A DNA stretch of 64,000 nucleotides from Rachycentron canadum (GCA_038496675.1 CM076656.1:3672068-3736067), one strand, 5' to 3'. Positions 12,763 to 26,314 are shown, numbered from the stretch's first letter. The notes: generated by a model not told the origin, from the letters alone. A program made the numbers and translations.

Positions 12763-12815
12763 AGCTGGAGAATGAACCCAGATCCCCCTGGCTGTGAGCT
12801 GACAGTTCAAACCAT
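12763..12815 (+). repeat. SINE-like dispersed repeat fragment
   Basis: AATGAACCCAGATCCCCCTGG followed by CTGTGAGCTGACAGTTCAAACCATC resembles the tail of copies A and B. Confidence 0.35.
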
Positions 12816-13529
12816 CCAAAGCGAGTACAGTTATTTTTTTCCGGAAGTAAACGACACAGAAGCTGGTCCAGGACCAGCTCTGCACAGACACCCCAAAAAA
12901 CAAAAACATTAATTCTGGCCCAGCCAAGGTCCAACGGTCACCAAAGCTTTTGTGTTGTTGTCAATGAAACTTTGTTGTTGCCTTGACGGTGGGCCAAACA
13001 CTCTCTGTCCACATAAACAACTCAGGCTGTGTGTAGCCTCACACGGACACCTTGAACAACACTCCAGGCTTTGGGAAGTAGTTTCAGCTCATCAGTCCCA
13101 GACAACTGCAGCACCACGAGCAAACACAGAAGTCCTCCACTGCCACCATACTGCCACTGCAGGTGCAGCTGCCTCAGTCCCACATGTTGTAAAGCACAAC
13201 TACGCAGGTTGTAAAACTGAACTTGAGGCTGTGAAACAACAGGTTAGTGGATCCTTCCTCTGGCCTACAAAAACAATTTCCAGCATTTTATGTGGGGTTC
13301 TGTGGCAAATGAGCCCAAATGAAGTTTCTACTCATCTTTCCCCACTTCTGAACATGAATTATTTGTGTTTAAAGGCCACTAAGGCTGCATCAGTGCTGCT
13401 TAGGTTCCTAGGCAACAGGAAGAGGAAATCAAATTGGTTGTGTGAGCAGTTTACAGCAGCGATGACTCTGACCGTGTCTCCAATATTTAGCACAAACTTT
13501 TTTCTTCTCTTAACTTCCTTTCTCTCATA

Positions 13530-13600
13530 GTTTCTCTTTCTCTCTCTCACTCTCACTTTCTCTTTCTCTCTCTCACTCTCTGTTTCTCTCTCTGTCTCTA
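13530..13600. repeat. TTTCTC/CTCT pyrimidine repeat
   Basis: Repeated TTTCTCTTTCTCTCTCTCAC blocks, partly duplicated in tandem (about 33 bp apart). Confidence 0.8.
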
Positions 13601-13755
13601 TCCTGGGTGGTTTCTGATGTAAATGTTTTCAGTCAGTTGGCGGCTGAGTCTCAGCAGGTGGTCCACCAAATCCACCGTAACCCCCAGCAACCCCTGTCCA
13701 GCCAATCCAAACGCTGCCCTGCCCGCCACTCCGCTTAGTTAGCCCTGACAGGGCC

Positions 13756-13758
<3 letters not shown>

Positions 13759-13803
<45 letters not shown>
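13759..13803. repeat. (TG)n microsatellite
   Basis: Perfect TG run, followed by (GA)9 at 13813-13830. Confidence 0.95.
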
Positions 13804-13807
<4 letters not shown>

Positions 13808-15820
13808 CAGTGAGAGAGAGAGAGAGAGAGTAAAGCATTTGAGAAGCAGTACTCAGAGGACAGGGCGTGTTCTTGGAGTGGTCATTAAAAGTTTATTAAA
13901 AACTTTTCAACCGTTGGGAAAATGGGTCTGAGTATCAGCAAGCATGGCAGCAATTGTGTACAGTGTGTGTCTGTGTGTTTGTGTGTGTTAGCTCACTGCC
14001 ACTTCCTTATACCTCAGAAACAACACTTAGTTTCTCGCTTTAGGTTTTTGGAAAAACTGACTCATGTCAACATATCATCATTATGATCTTTTACTGTTGA
14101 TTTTTTTAGCTGCTAAATTCAAACATTTCAGGCCTACTGAGTTGAGAAGCATTCTGGGAAATGTAGTAAGTCTTTCTTTAGATTCTCTTTTTAGATTATG
14201 TACTTTGAAAAAGTAAACTTCATTATTTTATTTTTATGAATCTAGAACTATCTAATGAATAATGCATCAACTGTTATCATAATAATAAAAACTGTCAACT
14301 AATAAAGAATCTACTGTTATTTATATCTCAGGCTTTTTGCATCATATTCATTTTCTTTACTTTTTAAACCTTTTTTTTAGATCCTTGAATGTTTTCACAT
14401 TTCAACAGGCTTGTGGTAAAATAGAGATTTTACAAAGATATCAAATTCTAAAATTGTTACATGAGTAATATTAGGTTTCTTAAAAATTACATGAAACATT
14501 GTTGAGACAGTTTCCAATCTGTCTATTGCAAATAACTCATTAAATTTCTAGGAGACAGCTTTTAGCTTGATGAGTCTTCTGTAAATTAACCAATGAACTG
14601 TTTTGTTGCTGAATAATGACTATAATTGCTTTTTGAATGAACTCAGGCAGCTCATGATTCAGTTTGACTCAGATTCACTGAAAACAGGCCTGACTTCTTC
14701 AAAAACGTAAAACACTATGATCTCATTTGTTCATCTGACACACTAATCTTTTCTAACCTGTGAATAAAGACCTTGAATCAACAGGCATCATTAACAGATA
14801 TTAAGAAAACACCACAAGAAACTGAAATTATTGGTCGACACAAAACAGCTACTTAGAGGTAATTTGAGTCAAGTTGATTAATGACACTTGTGTTACTTGT
14901 GTTTACTCATTTATTTAACTAAACTTGCCTTTTTGTGTCTAAGAGTGATTTAAAGTAAAGTGTCAACTGAACTCAGAGAACTACAGTAAAGACAGTTCAC
15001 TGTTAGAAGACATTGATGGGTCTGTTTATGTTTTTAGGTGCAGTCACTGCACAACAAAGTGACTTAATAACAATAATAAATAATTGTTTTTGTTTACATA
15101 CAATACTTGTAGAGCCTACAAAAATGCACTCTTCATGTTGTATCTGTTCATATAAAACACTGCCTATTATTGATTTAATTATGAATACATGCATATGGAC
15201 ATTTAACATCATTTTTAGTTTACATTATGCACAGGAATACGTTTCTGTCAAATAACATGAAAACATTTTTTTTAAATCAGATTCTAAAATCAGATTTATG
15301 CCTCATCATGTGCTTCATTTGCATCCTGTGCTTTACTGGGTGGATTATTACCTTGGCTTTCTGATGTGTGATCTTTTTATTTCGAGTTCAGTCTAACTAA
15401 CAGTTTCACTGGTTTATTGTGAATTGTTCTTTTTCATAATCAGTTCTTGCTCTCTAGTCCCATGTTCAAATCTTTACTAAGCTCACTCTGCACATCCTCT
15501 CCATTTTCTCTGCCAATCCATTGCCTCTCTTTCCCCCCCCCCCCCTTTCCCCACATGTGAGTGATATGGTGACTATAACAGCGATCACCTGAAAACATTT
15601 TTTTAAAATGTTTGTGTGCGCGTGAGAGTGTGAGAGTGAGAATGGCAGCGATGCAGTGGATGGATGGTGTAAACATCTGAGCTATCATCAGCTTTGATTG
15701 GCTTTGAGTGGCTGAGTGCTGGGTCCATCCTATCAGCTTTCCTGGGTCCTAGGGAGCAGCGTGGGTGTGCGTGTGTTTGTATGTGTGTGTTGCCCATGTC
15801 TCTTGTGTACCTCAGTACCT

Positions 15821-15859
15821 TCTTTGTGTTTGTGTGTGTGTGTGTGTGTATGTGTGTGA
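15821..15859. repeat. (TG)n imperfect microsatellite
   Basis: TG run with TTTG and TATG interruptions. Confidence 0.85.
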
Positions 15860-18524
15860 GGTGATTTCTGTGTGCAGATATGTGTCTGTATGACCATGTT
15901 AAGTCTATGTATGCCCTACAAGCACCTGCCCCATTGAAGTGTTCTTGAGCAAGACACTGAATCCCTATTCCCACAAAGATATCATAACCCCCCTCCACTT
16001 CTTCATAGATCTCTTAGACCAGGACCTCGTTTCAGTGACAATTCAGTGATGAGAAATAATCACTGCCTGTTTCCCCTAGGCTGGAGAGGAAGTGTCGTCA
16101 ACCCGATTACCCAACTCCTCCCACCCCTCTCTGAACTCCATACATACCAAAGACAGCACTGGAGGGAAGAGAGAGGCTCCTGGTTAATGTTTAACCAGGC
16201 TATGTAAAGACAAAGTCAGATAGCTGAGCTTATTAGAAAATAGACTTTATGTGTGCGGGATAACAAAAATTTTAATGGCTGACATGTATGGAAATACTGC
16301 AGCACCGAGGAGGCAAGGAAATATTTAATATGTAGAAAAATATGTAAAACAACATGACTAAAGAGTTGTGAGCGGTTTTCTATGTAGATTTGCAAATGTG
16401 ACCATGCTTTTGTGTTATAAATGTGCTTTAGAAGTATCAGTTACTATATTAAATGCTTATATATAAACAAACAGTAATCAGGTCTTTAGGAGTTGCCTAA
16501 AGAAGTTCAACTAATCTCTTAAATTTAATTTAGTGATTAATTGAGCTTCTAGTTGTTGCTTGTGATGTGAGAAGGCGTCATCGGATCATAAAACTTTATC
16601 AGCAGTTGCAAGACAATATCAAATGTGAATTTAAAAAAAACACATTTTTTCAAATGAAGTTGCTGCAGGAGGTTGAATACAGACACAAATGTGATGGTCA
16701 CACTTCTTCCCTCGTTAGCTGTGTGTTTGTGTTTGTGTGTGTGTACGTGCCTACATGCAAACATGCATCTCTGCATGTGCGTCAAAAAAGAGAAAGCGCT
16801 TTTTTTTTTTTGGCCAAGTTGGCATAACTTGGACTGTGTGTGTGTGTGTGTTAGGTTGTGTGCATATGTGTGTTGGTGTTTTGTATAGAAAGTGCTGTGT
16901 GCAGTAGAACGGGGGATTTGGTGCCATCAGCACGGTGATGTCAGCACACAGAGACAAACAAAGCCAGAATCCAAACCCTCTCCCAACTACCCACAATCCC
17001 CCTGGACACTGTGGGGGGCCCTGGCTGGGGGCCCTGTGTTGTTAACACATACACACACATCCATGTTAATGCAAGCACTCTCACACTCACACAGTAATCA
17101 ACACACATGCACTTGTATTCACAAGGCCAGTAAACACATATGTAATACATGCGTACAGTACATACATACATATATGTAGAAGGTGGCTCATTTCTAATGT
17201 ACATACATACATGTGCTCAATTACACATTCACATCCACTCAAATGCATCATACTATCAAGCGTGCTGATGCAGTGCATTTTTACCCCTCCAGCCACCATG
17301 TGTGTATGCACAAATCTCTCCTGATGTTCATTTACACAGGATTATACCAGGATTATTGGATTTATACATATGCTCCAACTTAGAAAGTAAAACCATCTGT
17401 AATGTAAAGCGCTTCTGAGGAAAATTAAACAGACAATAAAGTCCCGGGGAAAGTAAACCCAACTATAAAATAAAGTTAAAGCTTAAGCTACTAGTTAAAC
17501 CAACTCTGAACGGAGGTAGTTTTTTACAAAGGTAAAAGCAGCTGTAAAGTATTATTTGGAAACTTAGTTCCACCTATAAAATATATTTAGTTCAATAAGC
17601 TGTAAAAAAAAAACCAAACAAACAAAAACCACACCTGGAAACTTAACTGTGACGTTTTATTTTTCACCACCAATCAGTTTTGTTCCCAAAAAACAAAACT
17701 GAAGCAAACTTCGGAGTAGGTCATTAAGACGTTCAGCCAGTTCCTCCAGTGTTTAAAAACTGCAACCATTTGCTCGACGCTGCACCATGAGCAGTCAAAT
17801 CAGTCAAATCAGAAACACACCTCTGTTTGCTTTGGCCTGGTCCTCTGCCACGCTGCACCAGCCTCAGCCACATACCTTGCAAATGGGGAACGACATTACT
17901 GTTATTGTGTTTGTGGTGGAGTTCATATGAACATACTGTGACTGTCCTGAGGCAGACATTAATCAAGATATGATAATTAAGTAACAGGCTGTTATATTAA
18001 GGATCCACAGGGAGGCAGGTCAAACTGAACAACTGAACTGGTAACACTGGTTTCTAATGGTTTTCCATTACCAGTCCCCCTTCTTCCATTAGGTTAGGTA
18101 TGTATGTACCTTCAAACAAAGTTCAAATCCAGAAAGGGTGTACTTTGTGTGCTGTCTTTAAACAATTCAAACTAATTACTATATCTTTGTCTCAACTTGA
18201 AAGACTAAATCATGAACATTGGATGTCAACAAAATGCAATAATAACTGAATCCAGTCAAGGATGTTGGAGTCAATGGTAACAATCTGTTTGGTGCGTTGG
18301 TTGAACAATAAACACAAATCCAATTTTCATGTCAGTTATTTATCAAACCAATGTGATGATTTCTATGAAATGGTTATTGCAAGAGAACAAATACTGAAGA
18401 CATCTCACTGTAGGCGGAAGGTAGTGGTTGTGTCTGTCGCACCATTGAAGGAAAAAAGTTAGTATTCCCCAGAAAGTGAGTGACTTTTAATGCACAGTTA
18501 GTTCTTTACATCCATAAATGTTGC

Positions 18525-18774
18525 GACATCCACACTAACATGTTTTAGTTAAGCAAAGTTTACACCTGGCATCCACAATACTTTTCATAACATAAAATTC
18601 ATTACATTTTCTGCAACTAAGCAACCAACTACAAAGAAGACAATCTACTTCCTGTCTACACCTGCATGCACATAGCCAGTGTATGTAAATGTACATGTGA
18701 TATGAGTTTCCAGGCCCGTTATCATTTCTTACACTTGTTTCTGTTTTAAAACGAAAACCTGTTAGTGTGGACGT
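18525..18774. mobile_element. Non-autonomous DNA transposon remnant (hAT-like MITE)
   Basis: The left end CATCCACACTAACATGTTTT and the reverse complement of the right end (ACGTCCACACTAACAGGTTTT) agree at nearly all positions, giving about 20-bp terminal inverted repeats around some 210 bp of non-coding DNA. The end sequence (CCACACTA with a tract of GTTTT) is typical of teleost hAT-type miniature elements as I remember them. No clear 8-bp target duplication was found. Confidence 0.6.
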
Positions 18775-19060
18775 AGCCTTAGTTTTTCAAGAGAAAAGAA
18801 TTGTAGGAGATATTTTACAGGAGAAATCTGGGGAAAGTGGAAGATTGTCTGAACAGCTTTCTGTCATAGATTCACAGTCATAAATTAGAGTCAGATCACA
18901 CCATGTCAGCTGGATGGTGTGACTGTCTGAAAGAAGACTAGTCTAATGCTGCTATCTCCTCATCTAAGTGTTACCCAACAATTAGCAACTGTTGCTGTTT
19001 TTCACTGCTCTTTAAATGCCCTTCTGTCCAAAACAGCAAGGGACCAGACTAGTTTGTGTA

Positions 19061-19084
19061 TGTGTGTGTGTGTGTGTGTGTGTG
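19061..19084. repeat. (TG)n microsatellite
   Basis: Perfect TG run of 12 units. Confidence 0.9.
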
Positions 19085-19372
19085 CATGTTTGTTTGTGTT
19101 GCTTTTTTTTGGGCAGTGAGATCGGGGTAACTGGGCATACTGTACCCAAACAGGTCCTCATTGTGCTGGAGAAGGAAGAGCTTGGTCGTACTGCACCCTA
19201 TTCAGCCAAGTTTGGGCTGAGTGAGGGGGACGGGGGGACACTGTGTGTGCATGCTTTTGTATGTTTGTGTGTGTGTGTACAGTAGTATACAATGACTGCT
19301 GGGAGCTTTGGATGCATACATCCATTATTTGTGTTTAGGGGGATGGACTTTATCTGAGTTACCCTCATCCTC

Positions 19373-19376
<4 letters not shown>

Positions 19377-19420
<44 letters not shown>
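19377..19420. repeat. (CT)n microsatellite
   Basis: Perfect CT run of 22 units, then GCTCGC. Confidence 0.95.
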
Positions 19421-19423
<3 letters not shown>

Positions 19424-20146
19424 CGCTTTCTCTCAGTATGTGTGTGCGTTTATGTGTTGGGGGAGAGGGGGGGGCAACAATAGCATCCTTTGACCCGTAT
19501 AATGAGGGAGTTCTTCATATTCAGATGGCTGCTGGTAGATTTGCTGCTACATTAGTTTTAGCCAAACCTCACATCAGTTGAAAACAACACCAAAGAGAAA
19601 GTGGTAACTTTCTGCAACTAAATTTTATTGTAGTGCATAAAGGGGAAACAAAAAGCTAGCTGGTAGCCTAAACAGTAGCTACTTGTTGCCTGGTAACACA
19701 ACTTTGCATCTGGAGCAGCACTGGGAACTGTTGTGGGTGTGTAAGGATTCACTCCAAACTATGACCTTTTCGTCTCAGCAGCTTTTCACCATTATTAATC
19801 TGCTTCCTATGAATTCAGTCACACCAGATGTACTAAAAATACACTGAATAGATAATGAATGAAGAATGAAGTGTGAGCCTCCTATAGGTGGCAATCATCC
19901 ATGACTGCACATGCTGTTTCAAAATACTGCAAAGGATTCCCCTAGTAAAAAACTACGACACAACACTGTTGTTAAGAATCTGCAGTAGGTCACTGTAAAA
20001 TCAAATGTCACTGATTATTAGTCATAGTTAATTGTTTTTGTTTTCCTTTCTTTTCTCAGTGATGTAACAGAAGAGTGAAGATGCAGTCAAGAGACCAGGA
20101 CATTGTGTGAACTGGATGGCAAATGGGGACCGGTAGGTTTGGGGAA

Positions 20147-20147
<1 letters not shown>

Positions 20148-20182
<35 letters not shown>
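20148..20182. repeat. (CA)n microsatellite
   Basis: Perfect CA run. A (GA)n-rich purine tract follows at about 20339-20371. Confidence 0.95.
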
Positions 20183-20184
<2 letters not shown>

Positions 20185-21317
20185 GCGTCCCATAGAGAGA
20201 CACAGCAATGCCCTGGAGGGTGCCAGTCATGCCCAGCTTCCGCTGCGCTCCAAATTGAGCGTGGCACAGAGTGTATGAAGTCAGCCGTCTGGAAGAGAGC
20301 CAAGCATTGTTCCTCCAAGCAGCTGGATGGTAATTACTAGAGAGAGAGAAAGAGAGAGTGAGAGAGAGGGAGGACCTCACTACTGTTGCTTCTGCTTCCT
20401 CTCCCGGTGCATGTATCATATAGGAAACTAATTTAAAAACCAACTGGGAGTCTGACAACAGACATAGAATTCTCTCCATACATGTACAGGATGAGAGGTG
20501 TCGCAGCACATCAAAAGGTGATGAAACTATGGCTCCAGTCAGAAGTTATAATATAGGTCATTGACTGTTAAAACCACGAAGAAGGAGAACATGAACATAA
20601 TGAATATAATCACTATATTTTACAGGGATAATGAATAAAAGCCCCCAATTACATGATGTAAAGCAACAGCAATCTTTATTTACAGTACACAGCACATTTA
20701 TTTTAATGGGACTCATGGAAAAAATGTAATAATCATAGTGTACAAATGAAAACTTTCCAGTTGTTTCCCAGAACTTACAACATAACAACAAAAATGTCAA
20801 TTATGTAAAAATAAAATGAAAAAAGAAAACTCTGTTGCTGTAACTGAGATGGTCTGTCATCCACTATTATAGAGCTCGATCCTGAGCTACAGCTCCATCC
20901 TGAACTACAGCACATTTATTATGAACATACCTTGACCAACTGAACTTTCAGTTGGTTTAATTGTCCTCTTCATCTCTGCACACATACCTTAGTGTGTTTT
21001 GTGATACTGAGCATGTGTGTACAAGTGGTGTACATTTATCTGAGAAAAAAAAAGAAAAATAGATTAATAGACATGAAGTGCATGGGATGGTGGTGGGCGA
21101 TAGAAGACGAGAGAGTGGGAGGCGGAGAGTGGGAGGCGGAGAGAGCTCTGCGGCCGCCCAGGCCTGAGGAATGTGTCAACTTGCTGTCAGCTATGTGCTG
21201 CTTTGTCATGAGACCGCAGAGCACTGGAAATGCGTAAAGTTGCCTTTTTCACACCTTCAACTCCTCCCGCCCTCCTTCCTCTACCTCCTCTCCTCCTCCC
21301 CCCTCTTCCAAGTTACG

Positions 21318-21352
21318 CATACACACACACATGCACACACACACACACACAC
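21318..21352. repeat. (CA)n microsatellite
   Basis: CA run with one ATGC interruption. Confidence 0.9.
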
Positions 21353-22149
21353 AGTGGCAGCAGTAGTCAGGCCAGTGCTAGTGCAGCTGTGACCAGAACA
21401 ATAGCATTCCTCAGGTTTTAAACGCCTGGCACTTAGATTCCTAACAGTCAAATTCCTGGCCTGGAGAAGCTGGGGGTTGCTATAAGACGCTGAGAGCTGT
21501 AAGACGCTGTGTAAGGAGCCTGTAAATCGCTGTGTGATTTGTGTTTTTTATGGACTGGTTGACGGGGATCGGGACGATGCTCTGTTGTTCCACCTCACGT
21601 ACTGTCTCCTCAGATGTGACATTTTCAGCACTCCGATTTTAGCAGTTAAGGTCGAGAGGCTTCCTGCTGCTTTGTCGGGGCATCATGTGTCAGTGGAGGC
21701 ACCTGTTAAGTCAACACGTGTGCCTTGTAATTTGTTTTTTGGCACATGTGGTGATGAAAACAACGCAAATGTGTTGAAAGTGACACATTAGTTTTCAGTG
21801 TTAAACTAGGTGTTAACTAAGAAAACAAAGAAGAATATGTTATGTTTGTATGACAATCCACTTTTATATATTCTCCCTTCTCATGAACCATGTAGAAAAC
21901 ATTTTTTTTTTTTTTTGCTCTGCAATCATCATTCCCCTATTTGTTCTCCTTTTTTTGTTAATTTAAACTTTTCAAAACAGTGATCTGCTGTTGAGGTGGT
22001 CTTACTGACAAAATAATTAATCTCTTTCTATAATGAAAAAATAGGAAAGGCTCACATACTGTGCACCTCACATCATGTGTGTCTCCTCTGGCGGCTTCAG
22101 TTCACACAGTGCTGAGCTGCCCAACTATCAGCCCATCTGAAATAACCCC

Positions 22150-22460
22150 AAAAATAACGATTCTCTCATTAACCATGCCTGTTTCACAATTTAAATATAA
22201 ATGAATCTAATTTAGAAAACCTTGGCCACGATGAAGGAGACTCATTTAGAGCCAATCTAAAATTAATGAGGGCATCTGGAGAGAGAGGGAGAGAGGGAGT
22301 GGAGAGGGGGCCCTGCGTGGCTTAACAGATACCGCCGTTAACAAGCTACTGTACTTTAAACACTAGAAAATCCCCATTAATTTTAAAGTTAACGCACTAC
22401 TGTACTCTGAATGGCTGAAAAGAGGCTTTCATGTTGGTTCAAACACACGACGGCGACATC
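22150..22460. promoter_or_regulatory. Candidate conserved non-coding/enhancer block
   Basis: Dense homeodomain-type cores (CATTAACC, CTAATTTAG, AAATTAATGAG, CATTAATTTTA) in otherwise non-repetitive sequence, with the decamer CTACTGTACT occurring twice about 50 bp apart. No open frame. The call rests on motif density only. Confidence 0.3.
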
Positions 22461-23984
22461 TTCAGACTGACTCTTGGCCTCTCTCTGTCAAATCTCCTTT
22501 ATGTTGTCAAATGCCAGCATTTATCAGACTCTGGCTGCTCATGCAGAATTATATATTTCTTTTAATAGAGTGGCATGTGAATATGTCCGTGTGCGCATGC
22601 AGGATTCAACCCCTGAGACCTTAATGCTGTCAGATTTACCATCACAGCCGTGTCCTGTGTACAATGACTTACAGAGACAGCTACAGTAGAAGAAGTACAA
22701 TCTCCTCGTGATGCATTTAGCTTCAGTAAAACTTCCAAACAGCTAGTCTTGAAACTGCACAGCAGCCAAAATGCATATAACAGAGTCTCCTGGGTAACTG
22801 ATAGCACTACAGGTTTGTATTTAAGTCTGTGAGGCTTTGGTTTAGTTCTCTTAAAAAAAAAAACACACACACACATTTTTACTGACAAGTCCGTAACGTT
22901 CTTTGCCTCAGCAGCCACTCGACTGGCTCCAGCAGATGCCAGCCAGCTCCCACAGTGACTGTTTGGTTTTGCAGGTTTAATTCCCGATGGGTTTGGGTCC
23001 AGAGTGATTAGGCTGTGCCCTAAAGGCCAGCGGGCTTGTCAGGTGTCTCCACACATTAACGTTGTTCTGCTCACACCCTGAGCCGACAGCACAGCGAGGC
23101 GGGGGAGGGGGGGACGCTGATCTGGCATGGTGGGAGGCACAGAAGGACGAAGGGGAAACTCTATGTTTAATTGTATTGTTCATGTATTACATGAGCTTTG
23201 AAAACAGGTTTTGTTTTCATTTTCAAAACACTTCAAATACAGTAAGTCATCAGTAAAGTTTATGAAGTTTATGAGGTTAAATGACTTGGAGTCTTGGAGA
23301 TGTACTAAAGCAAGAAAACTCCATTTTGATTGTATCTTGTCTCCATAATTCAAAGTCTTCCATGTTGAAAGGTTTTGCATTCAAGAATGAAATTTTGATT
23401 CAAGTATTTTTATTCAAGTTAAGTAGCTTTTCAGTGTTTGAAATTTGTGACAAATGTTGGTAAAAATCTAAGGTGATGCTTTGGTTTTAAAAGGTAGAGT
23501 TTTGATTAAAAAAAAAAAAAGAAGAACATGAAAAAACAGTTTAGCAGCTATGATATGTACATTTCTGTGACCGAGGCACAAGGCCCCTTTCCTCTCTAAT
23601 GACTGCTCTCCTCTCCTCTGCTCGTAAAAGAAACACACTGATGGATGCTACCTCAACAATTTCTTTAGCCTTTTACCCTAAAACCAGCCAAGGGATAACA
23701 GGGCTGACTTTTCCCCGGCTGGATTCAAATAAACTTGCATTGTGTCTGTGCACAAACAACTTCCTGCGTGCAGACATGCAGCTTGTTAACAGCGACAGGC
23801 AAACAAAAAAACAACAAAAAAAAAAACTAAATCTCTTCCTGCTTTTGACCTCTAACCCCATTCCACCCCACCCACATCCACCACATACACAGCATGGTGC
23901 AGCTATAGAGGGGATGGTGGTGAGGGGATGGTGTGGGCAGAGGAGGTGATGTTAGGTTTTAGAGTAGGGGGGAACCTGTGTCCT

Positions 23985-24160
23985 GCTCTGAGGAGTGGAG
24001 GAAGAAAAGGAGGAGGTGGAGGGAGTAGGAGCGGAGGGGGTGAGGAGACCTGCTGAGAGGGCAGCCTATATACACTCCTCCTCCTTCCTGCTATACCTCT
24101 CCCTCCATCCCTTGCCTCTTTTTGCCCTCCTCCTCTTCCTCCCCCCTCTGTCTCCAGCCG
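23985..24160. other. Polypurine tract followed by polypyrimidine tract
   Basis: About 75 nt of GGAGGAAGAAAAGG-type sequence is followed after about 15 nt by about 80 nt of CCTCCTCCTTCCTG-type sequence. The two halves could pair imperfectly or form triplex DNA. Confidence 0.6.
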
Positions 24161-26183
24161 TGGGGGTAAAGTACATTACATGCTTGCTAATCAAACCTCC
24201 ATTACAAGTTTGGAGGGAATGAAGCAAGAGTCTTGAGTCTTCTTCTTCTTTCCTCTTTCTACTAACTTCAGTGTGTCTCCCTCACCTTCCTCCTGCTCCT
24301 TCATCTTCGCCAAAAGTCTCCTAACTTTTGAACTGTGTGTAATATTCAGGAACTATTTCAGTGATGTGATAACATGTAATGCCAGAATCCTTTCACAAAC
24401 AAAGCATCATTAAAATTCTTAAATATTATAAGAATGACATTTTTATGATGCTACACTTTGATCTAACCAAAGAAAACACTGATATCAAGCATGATTTGAC
24501 AGTATGGATTAGTTATTGCAGGAGGTTTTTACAGTGCTCGCCATGATGTCACTTTGCAGCAACAAATTCTTTGAATTATTCAAGTATACGTTTGAACAAC
24601 TTGACGGATGCATGAAAATTGTACAGTGCATTTCGGATGGATGTTGTGAAATATATACTGGCTGCAAGAAGCACTCAAAGTCAGAACTCCAAGTAGGAAA
24701 CACAACTTTTATTTCAGTTTGAAATGCCACATGTGGAATCACATCAAAGCAGACATGTCAAACATCCAGACAAAACTTTTAAATGTTTAGGACCCAACAC
24801 AGCTAAAAGCCTTTAAGGCCCCTCTGGTAGTCCAACAGCAAAGTGTCAGACAGACTGGGACTGTTGGTGACACTACAGGATCAACATTAAAATTGGGCTC
24901 CTTGGCTGAAATACAAGAACAAGAAAGCAGTGGCAGACATTTTCTCTCTTGGTGTTCATGTTCTTGTACATACATATTTATGGAGGTATGTGCACCACTT
25001 GGACGCTACACAAATTTCATGACAACCTGTCAATTCATTATGTCAATTGATGATGTAGTTTGTATACAAGGCACTTAAAGGTGTAAACAGAGAGCTTGAA
25101 ATGGGAAGAGTTGATCTTCTGGGATCAGGGATGAATAAATCAATCAATACATTATAGGAGGAGCTAAGATAAAACTTTGTTGTGACAGTGGCTCGGGAGT
25201 TCAAATGTTCAACAAAATCATTAATACCCATCGTCTGGGTCTTGTGGGCTGTGGGATGTAATCTCCACCACCAGAACCAGAATGTGAGGCCAAATATCAT
25301 TCGGGTTTTAGCACAGAATCACCACAGATGACATGACCATGGAGTGACTGCTTTGATTTTGCTAGTTTCAGATTGGATCTTCAGTTACAAGCTGCTGTAA
25401 GCTAAACTAACAGAAGCTCACATGGAATAGTGCGCTGATTTGAATAAGCTGCAAAAGCCCCTTCAGAGCTCTGTGGTCTGCTAACCATACAGGGGATCAG
25501 AGGATGAGGTCTGCACAATACCACAATGACACATACTGGATCTACTGTACACAATATCTGGACTCGCATATTGAAACTGATACACGTAGGAATACAAAAG
25601 AAATTGCAGAGACAGTCTTACAGGGGTAATTAGCCATGCACCCAACCAAAGCTCAAATTACCATTTCTAAGAGCACAAGCGCTCCAGACATGAATAGACA
25701 GCTTTGAAATATAATGTCTTGTTTTTGTTGTAACCTGTAAACATAGAGATGCTGTCATATTAGCACAGTAAGTCCACCATATATGCATAAACTACATGTC
25801 AGTGGAGTTATTGACCTTATTCTAGAAAACCTCTCCAAAGCACTTGTTAATGTGAAAGACACCATCAGATCCAAGTGTGGTTGTCTTGCTAATATTTTTT
25901 CTTTCTTCGCCGTTTTCCTGTTAATGGAAAATATAATTTCACATCACTTTCCACCAGATGAATGCAGTGACAGACAATTGTATTATTTACCGAGGGAAAA
26001 AGAAAAGGCAGAACTGTTGGATACTTATGATAATAATTCAGCGCTCTCCTCTCTCTTCCTTTCTGTTGGTAATTGGATTTAGTGAACACCTGTATGAGTG
26101 TAGATTGTTCAAGGGATTATGGTCAGGGAAGCCTTGAGTCACCACTAATTATCATCTATTTCTCGCTCTCTCTCTCTCTTTTC

Positions 26184-26190
<7 letters not shown>

Positions 26191-26264
<74 letters not shown>
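26191..26264. repeat. (CA)37 microsatellite
   Basis: Perfect CA dinucleotides, preceded by a CT-rich stretch. Confidence 0.97.
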
Positions 26265-26266
<2 letters not shown>

Positions 26267-26314
26267 CCCATATTCCCCCCCTGCACCAAACACAACAGAT
26301 TTTATTGATATTTT

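Larger units (their letters stand above)
12242..18520. other. Intergenic sequence, no gene seen
   Basis: Contains a diverged repeat piece at 12763-12815, an unexplained 192-codon open frame at 12952-13530 without domain or splice support, pyrimidine and TG/GA repeats around 13530-13830, a possible degenerate teleost repeat at about 15915-15980 (TTCTTGAGCAAGACACTGAA), many TG-rich patches at 15760-17340, and AT-rich sequence elsewhere. Confidence 0.5.
18790..26160. other. Intergenic sequence, no gene seen
   Basis: Contains TG/CT/CA repeats, a 14-bp tandem duplication (GAGAGTGGGAGGCG twice, 21111-21138) just before a NotI-type GCGGCCGC, a TAAT-dense block at 22150-22460, a polypurine/polypyrimidine pair at about 23985-24160, and mostly AT-rich DNA. 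No exon is supported. Positions 25783-26082 are open for 99 codons, but TAAT-rich non-coding DNA is the better reading. Confidence 0.5.

Noticed and set aside
12763..12815. Possible tRNA gene (B-box-like GTTCAAACC)
   Set aside because: No A box at proper spacing and no cloverleaf; better explained as a diverged SINE-like fragment.
24890..24978. Potential hairpin with TACAAGAACA arms
   Set aside because: Ten-base arms with a loop of some 45 nt are compatible with chance in a 64-kb window.
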